This document shows positions 60,402 to 64,000 of a DNA stretch of 64,000 bases, one piece after another. Source of the stretch: Cladorhizidae sp. MBARI D1340-BT2 (lineage: Eukaryota > Porifera > Demospongiae > Poecilosclerida > Cladorhizidae); assembly GCA_028752905.1 (NCBI GenBank), contig JAQNBH010000017.1, positions 31,984,283 through 32,048,282 of the forward strand, in the 5' to 3' direction. The notes under the pieces were generated by a model. That model made no database searches and was not told where the DNA came from. It saw nothing but the letters and a program-made list of their open reading frames with translations. Numbering within the stretch: position 1 is the first letter of the stretch; each line of letters starts with the position of its first letter. Position numbers and translations under genes: made by a program.

Positions 60402-61874
60402 ATGCTGAGGCGAAAGATAGTGATCCCCACTGCCCTTCGCCCCACCTGCCTCCAAGCACTCCACGCCGCACATCAAGGCACCAGTGGGATGACCGCCCGG
60501 GCCCAAGCATCCATCTTCTGGCCCGGCATGACCAAGGATATCGGACTCACCAGAACCCAGTGCGCCATCTGTAACGGCAACGCGCCGTCACAGCCAGCCA
60601 TGCCATCCACGACGCCAGCTGACCCGGAGTACCCCTTCCAGCACATATGCGCCGACTTTTTCCACCACGGAGGATTGGCGTATCTTGTGCTGGTCGACCG
60701 GTACTCCAACTGGCCAATTGTCACCACATCCAAGAATGGGGCCGATGGACTCATCCGCACCTTACGCGAAACCTTCTCCACATACGGCATCCCCGACAGC
60801 CTCACTTCTGACGGCGGCCCCGAGTTTGCTGCCCACTCCACCCGAGACTTCCTCCTGTCCTGGAGCATACACCACCGCATCTCCGCCGCATACAACCCAC
60901 ACAGCAACTGCCGCGCGGAGATCGCGGTGAAAACCATGAAGCGCTTGATATCTGGCAACACTGGCATCGATGGAGAACTCTCCGACAAGTTCCACCGCGC
61001 ATTACTGCAGTATCGCAATGGCCCCAACCCCGAAACAGGCATGTCCCCTGCGAATTGCCTGTTCGGAAGATCCACCAAAGACCTCATACCTGGCATCCCC
61101 AGCAAGTACCGCCCACATCAGGACTGGTCAGACCGCCTGGACCTCCGGGAGCGCGCCCTCTCTAAGCGCAGAGTCACTGGCCGTGCCAGATGGGATGAGC
61201 ATTCCCAAGGCCTGTCTCCACTTTGTTGCGGCGACGCGGTCATGATACAAAATCAGACTGGCCGCCACCCGACGAAGTGGGATAAATCTGGCATGGTGGT
61301 AGAGGTACTACAGTACCACCAGTACTCGGTGCGAACGGATGGCTCTGGGCGGCTGACCACACGGAATCGTCGTTTCCTTCGTAGGTACGACCCATTCCTG
61401 ACATCCCCAAAACCCCACACCATCACGCCCCAACCTGCATATACGCCACCTGCCATCGGCCCAGCCATGATCGCCCCAGCTCCACTGACGACCACACCAA
61501 ACCCCCCGCTCAACAGACCACCCACACCGGCACCGACTGTGAACCAGAGCTCCCAGCCCACACCGGCACCCCCCAACAACCCAGCTCCATCACCACGACG
61601 CCCGGACATCCACACGGCTCCTGCACAGATCAAGATCCCTCCCCAGTCAGCGACACCCAGCCCACTACCGACAACGCCGAAAACATATGCATCCATGGCC
61701 AAGACACCATCCCGAGCATCGCGCCTCCCACAGATCAAGCTGCCATTAAGGAGCCCACTCCTGCCCACATCAAAGAATACCCCTCCCGTGGCCCAGTCCA
61801 AACTACCACCAACCCCACCACTACCCCGCTGCAGCCTACGAGGACCGAAACCGGTGGACCGGTACGGGTACTAA
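60402..61874 (+). CDS. gypsy integrase, intact frame
   Basis: 490 codons. The zinc-binding N-terminal domain has H..H (ALHAAHQG) and CAIC. The catalytic core is DDE: CADFF, TSDGGPEFAA and CRAEIAVKTMKRLI. After a basic region (WDEHSQGLSPLCCGDAVMIQ, then RNRRFLRRYDPF) a Pro/Thr-rich tail of about 150 residues follows. No chromodomain is visible. A TGA just upstream (60405-60407 in the neighbouring frame) separates it from the upstream pol frame, so expression as annotated is uncertain. Confidence 0.8.
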   Translation: MLRRKIVIPTALRPTCLQALHAAHQGTSGMTARAQASIFWPGMTKDIGLTRTQCAICNGNAPSQPAMPSTTPADPEYPFQHICADFFHHGGLAYLVLVDRYSNWPIVTTSKNGADGLIRTLRETFSTYGIPDSLTSDGGPEFAAHSTRDFLLSWSIHHRISAAYNPHSNCRAEIAVKTMKRLISGNTGIDGELSDKFHRALLQYRNGPNPETGMSPANCLFGRSTKDLIPGIPSKYRPHQDWSDRLDLRERALSKRRVTGRARWDEHSQGLSPLCCGDAVMIQNQTGRHPTKWDKSGMVVEVLQYHQYSVRTDGSGRLTTRNRRFLRRYDPFLTSPKPHTITPQPAYTPPAIGPAMIAPAPLTTTPNPPLNRPPTPAPTVNQSSQPTPAPPNNPAPSPRRPDIHTAPAQIKIPPQSATPSPLPTTPKTYASMAKTPSRASRLPQIKLPLRSPLLPTSKNTPPVAQSKLPPTPPLPRCSLRGPKPVDRYGY

Positions 61875-61915
61875 CAATCCTAAATCAGTAGCCCTCCAGC
61901 CTACTTGGGGGGAGG

Positions 61916-62103
61916 TAGTGAAGTATATACAAACATCTATGCGTATTAACATTATTATGTACGACCCCTTACCCATTTGTCGTCCCCTTACCTAATGCAT
62001 GCGCACACACACATCTGTCACTTGTCCATGCATTGCTATTCATTGAAAGCTACTTTATATCCTTGCTGATCCAATGATCAAATGTGTAACGCACTATCCT
62101 CTA
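61916..62103 (+). repeat. Right LTR of the GC-rich gypsy element
   Basis: 188 bp; same ends as the left LTR with a deletion of about 18 bp and a few substitutions. Confidence 0.9.
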
Positions 62104-62339
62104 CAGACCAGCTTCAATCTAGTACTGTTCGCCATGTTCCCACTGCACTCCTCTACATAGACTTTATGACAGTCCATTTTTCATGCTTACTTGCATGAAC
62201 AAGTATTTCGAAATTAATCTCAACAGAAAAAATGACAAAGTCTCTATCAACTGGCGCAAGCTTGTCTATCTGATTGACAGCATTCCACAAAGGCTTCCAT
62301 AGATTTAACTAAAGCTTCACCTTTCATACCAGCACCTGA

Positions 62340-62690
62340 GACATTCCCTCACCTTTTATTCTGGCTAATCTTCTACTGGTAACTCGCTGCTGTGGTTGTG
62401 CTATCTCATTTCCTGTAGTCCAGTCATGGCCAGTCACTGGAGAAAAAGTCTTGTGGTATGCTATTATCATACTGCTTCACCAATGGTATATTGAAAGGAG
62501 AAAAAAACTTTGCTCCCTGCATGTGAGGATCGTGAGTGGTTGTCAGATGCTTCGATGCGAACATACGTTTGAGAACCTCGAGAAGCATAATGTGAATGGA
62601 GTATTAGTATCTTTGGTTCTCAATCTTGGTTCTCGAGGTAAGTTTGCTCTCCATGAAGCTTTGTTAATCTTTGCAATACATCATGGTGGT
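62340..62690. other. No supported feature
   Basis: Possibly the 3' untranslated end of the old gypsy element; no LTR could be delimited. Confidence 0.35.
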
Positions 62691-62699
62691 GTTAAGGGG

Positions 62700-63615
62700 G
62701 GAGGGAGGGAAGCATGTTTGGAGTCGAATATTTGCAGAAAAAAGGATTTGTAGCATGTTGGTGGTAACATATTTTCGCAGAAAAATGGATTTCAAGCAAG
62801 GTTGGAGTCTAATATTCGCTTTAAAAAAATTGAAACAGTCTAATATTTTCGCTGAAAAAAGGATTTTAAGCATGTTAGGAGTCTAATATTGGCCGGGAAA
62901 AGATTTGAAGCATGTTTAGAGTCTAAAAAGGCGTGTTTTGAGTCTAATATAGGCTGAAAAGAGGATTTGAAACCGGTTTAGAGTATAATATTGGCTGAAA
63001 AAGGATTTGAAGCATGTTTGGAATCGAATATTGGCTAAAAAAGGATCTGAAGAATGTTTGGATCTAATATAGGCTGAAAAAAGGATTTAAGGCATGTTTT
63101 GAGTCTAATATTGGCTTGAGAAACTGAAAAACAGATTTGAAGCATGATTGAAGTTGAATATTGGCTGAAAAAAAGGATTTGAAGCAAGTTTGGAGTCTAA
63201 TATTGGGTGAAAAAAAGAATATAAAACGTGTTTAGTAGCAAAAAAATAGATTTGAAGAATGTTTTGAGTCTAATATTTTCGCTGAAAAAAGGATTTGAAG
63301 CATGTTTGTAGTCTAATTGGCGGGAAAAAGATTTGAAGCGTGTTTGGAGTCAATATTGGCATCTCTGAAATGTTTGGAGTCCAATATAGGCTGAAAATAT
63401 ATTTAAAGCATGTTTGGAGTATAATAATATTAGCTAAAAAAAGGAGTTGAAACATTTTTGGAGTCCAATATTGTCATTGAAAAAAAGGACTTGAAGCATG
63501 TTTAGAGTCCAATATTTTCGTGAAAAAAGGCATGGATGGAGTAGTCTAACAATACTGAAAATAGATTTGAAGCATGTTTGGAGTGGATTTGAAGCATGTT
63601 TGGAGTCTAAATGAT
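62700..63615 (+). repeat. Degenerate minisatellite, about 40 bp
   Basis: More than 20 imperfect units contain GGATTTGAAGCATGTTTGG, AGTCTAATATTGGCTG and AAAAA. Units vary in length (about 30-45 bp) and some are inserted with extra words. It starts after a G-rich word at 62695-62710. Confidence 0.9.
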
Positions 63616-64000
63616 TGGGGTTTGATATACTCAAGACAAATAGTCTGCCCAATCATTGACAAATATTCAGAAAGCTTTACATTCAGTTTAAAAGGAGAGT
63701 GAGACCATTTCCTTTTTAATTGGATGACACACAACTACTGGTTTTCAGACCTTTAGTTCTGTTTCTGAATGGTGTTCTTTTGAGGAACGCTTCACAGGCA
63801 AATTTACTTGGTGTTAACTATTCTGAATTCCTTTACTCTGAAGAAAGGAAGTGCTTCATATGGATTTCCTTGATATAAGATTTGCTGTAGACATAACATG
63901 ATGTAATGCTATATACACACCTCAACAGAACCGATTATTATTTTAAAAAAAGCAGCTCATTGAATATGATTTGAAGTTTCTCACACTCTCAGTTGACAAC
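63616..64000. other. No supported feature
   Basis: AT-rich DNA to the end of the window; nothing recognisable. Confidence 0.4.

Larger units (their letters stand above)
58860..62103 (+). mobile_element. GC-rich Ty3/gypsy element lacking RT
   Basis: LTRs at 58860-59065 and 61916-62103 are flanked by a 5-bp duplication CAGAC (58855-58859, 62104-62108). The LTRs start TAGTGAAGTATATAC and end ACTATCCTCTA; the left has about 18 extra bases in its ACCCGTTTTCG-type region. A G-rich tract (TTGGGGGGAGG) precedes the right LTR. Internal order is gag, then a stub of RNase H, then integrase; protease, RT and most of RNase H are deleted. Internal GC content is far above the surroundings. It interrupts the integrase of an older gypsy. 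Confidence 0.9.
56275..62335 (+). mobile_element. Old Ty3/gypsy pol wreck, split by later insertions
   Basis: 56310-56470 reads KIDLVHPYLQIPMHESDIKN and GLFEYICSPYGLGNTAQT, the RT core, with SMYVYFNELLIASPSQEEHK where the active-site box should be (YFNE replaces YxDD). RNase H traces follow at 56780-56880. Integrase resumes at 58290-58600 (PWEMVHLKEK, MADMTAESCAHALLSHWISF, VPATITSNH) and its C-terminal end at 62155-62270 (LYDSPFFMLTCMNKYFEINL, VSINWRKLVYL). The two integrase parts are separated by the 58860-62103 element. Many stops. Confidence 0.7.

Noticed and set aside
60473..61801. Long minus-strand frames opposite the gypsy integrase
   Set aside because: They are shadows of a GC-rich coding strand; only the plus strand shows the DDE motif and zinc-binding residues.
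1..64000. tRNA or rRNA genes
   Set aside because: No T-loop GGTTCGAATCC-like box with a paired acceptor stem and no rRNA core sequence was noticed on either strand; a covariance-model scan would be decisive.

Overview
This window looks like nuclear DNA of an invertebrate animal, and a demosponge is my best guess. It is AT-rich, has spliced host genes, and is crowded with Penelope-like, Harbinger, piggyBac, hAT and Ty3/gypsy elements. No database search was possible, so the taxon is an inference. I saw no bacterial gene organisation, rRNA, tRNA or CRISPR.

Two host genes are well supported. The first runs from about 15.9 to 45.9 kb (+). It is a multi-exon gene of the synaptotagmin-like (Slp/SYTL) type that encodes four C2 domains as two consecutive C2A-C2B cassettes. 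Every exon junction is phase 0, and the intron inside C2A sits at the same place in both cassettes. The second is an uninterrupted MPEG1/perforin-2 gene at 49.9-52.3 kb (+): signal peptide, MACPF domain, Cys-rich lumenal region, one membrane helix and a basic tail. A decayed copy of the 3' end of an MPEG1 gene plus about 1.4 kb of its downstream DNA lies at 12.45-14.13 kb. Remnants of a duplicated MPEG1 locus therefore flank the C2 gene.

Region by region: 0-6.5 kb holds a Penelope-like remnant, short tandem repeats and a 0.7-kb foldback element. 6.5-10 kb is a 42-bp satellite split by two Harbinger elements inserted at the same position of the repeat unit. 10-15.9 kb holds inverted repeats, the MPEG1 relic and LINE tails. 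The introns of the C2 gene hold foldback elements, a decayed mobile ORF of an unnamed family, two hAT transposases, a 3-kb DNA transposon, four piggyBac-type elements, a TTAA-flanked MITE and one complete but inactivated Ty3/gypsy element (38-42.3 kb). 46-49.9 kb has another Penelope remnant and no supported gene. 53.4-54.06 kb is a long CCTA/CCCA array. 55-62.4 kb is an old gypsy wreck carrying a hAT fragment and a younger, GC-rich, internally deleted gypsy element whose primer site appears to be self-complementary to its own LTR. 62.7-63.6 kb is a roughly 40-bp minisatellite.

How the two host genes might relate is inference. Slp-type C2 proteins act in vesicle docking and exocytosis, and MPEG1 acts in phagosomes and secretory vesicles of defence cells, so their adjacency may matter or may be chance.
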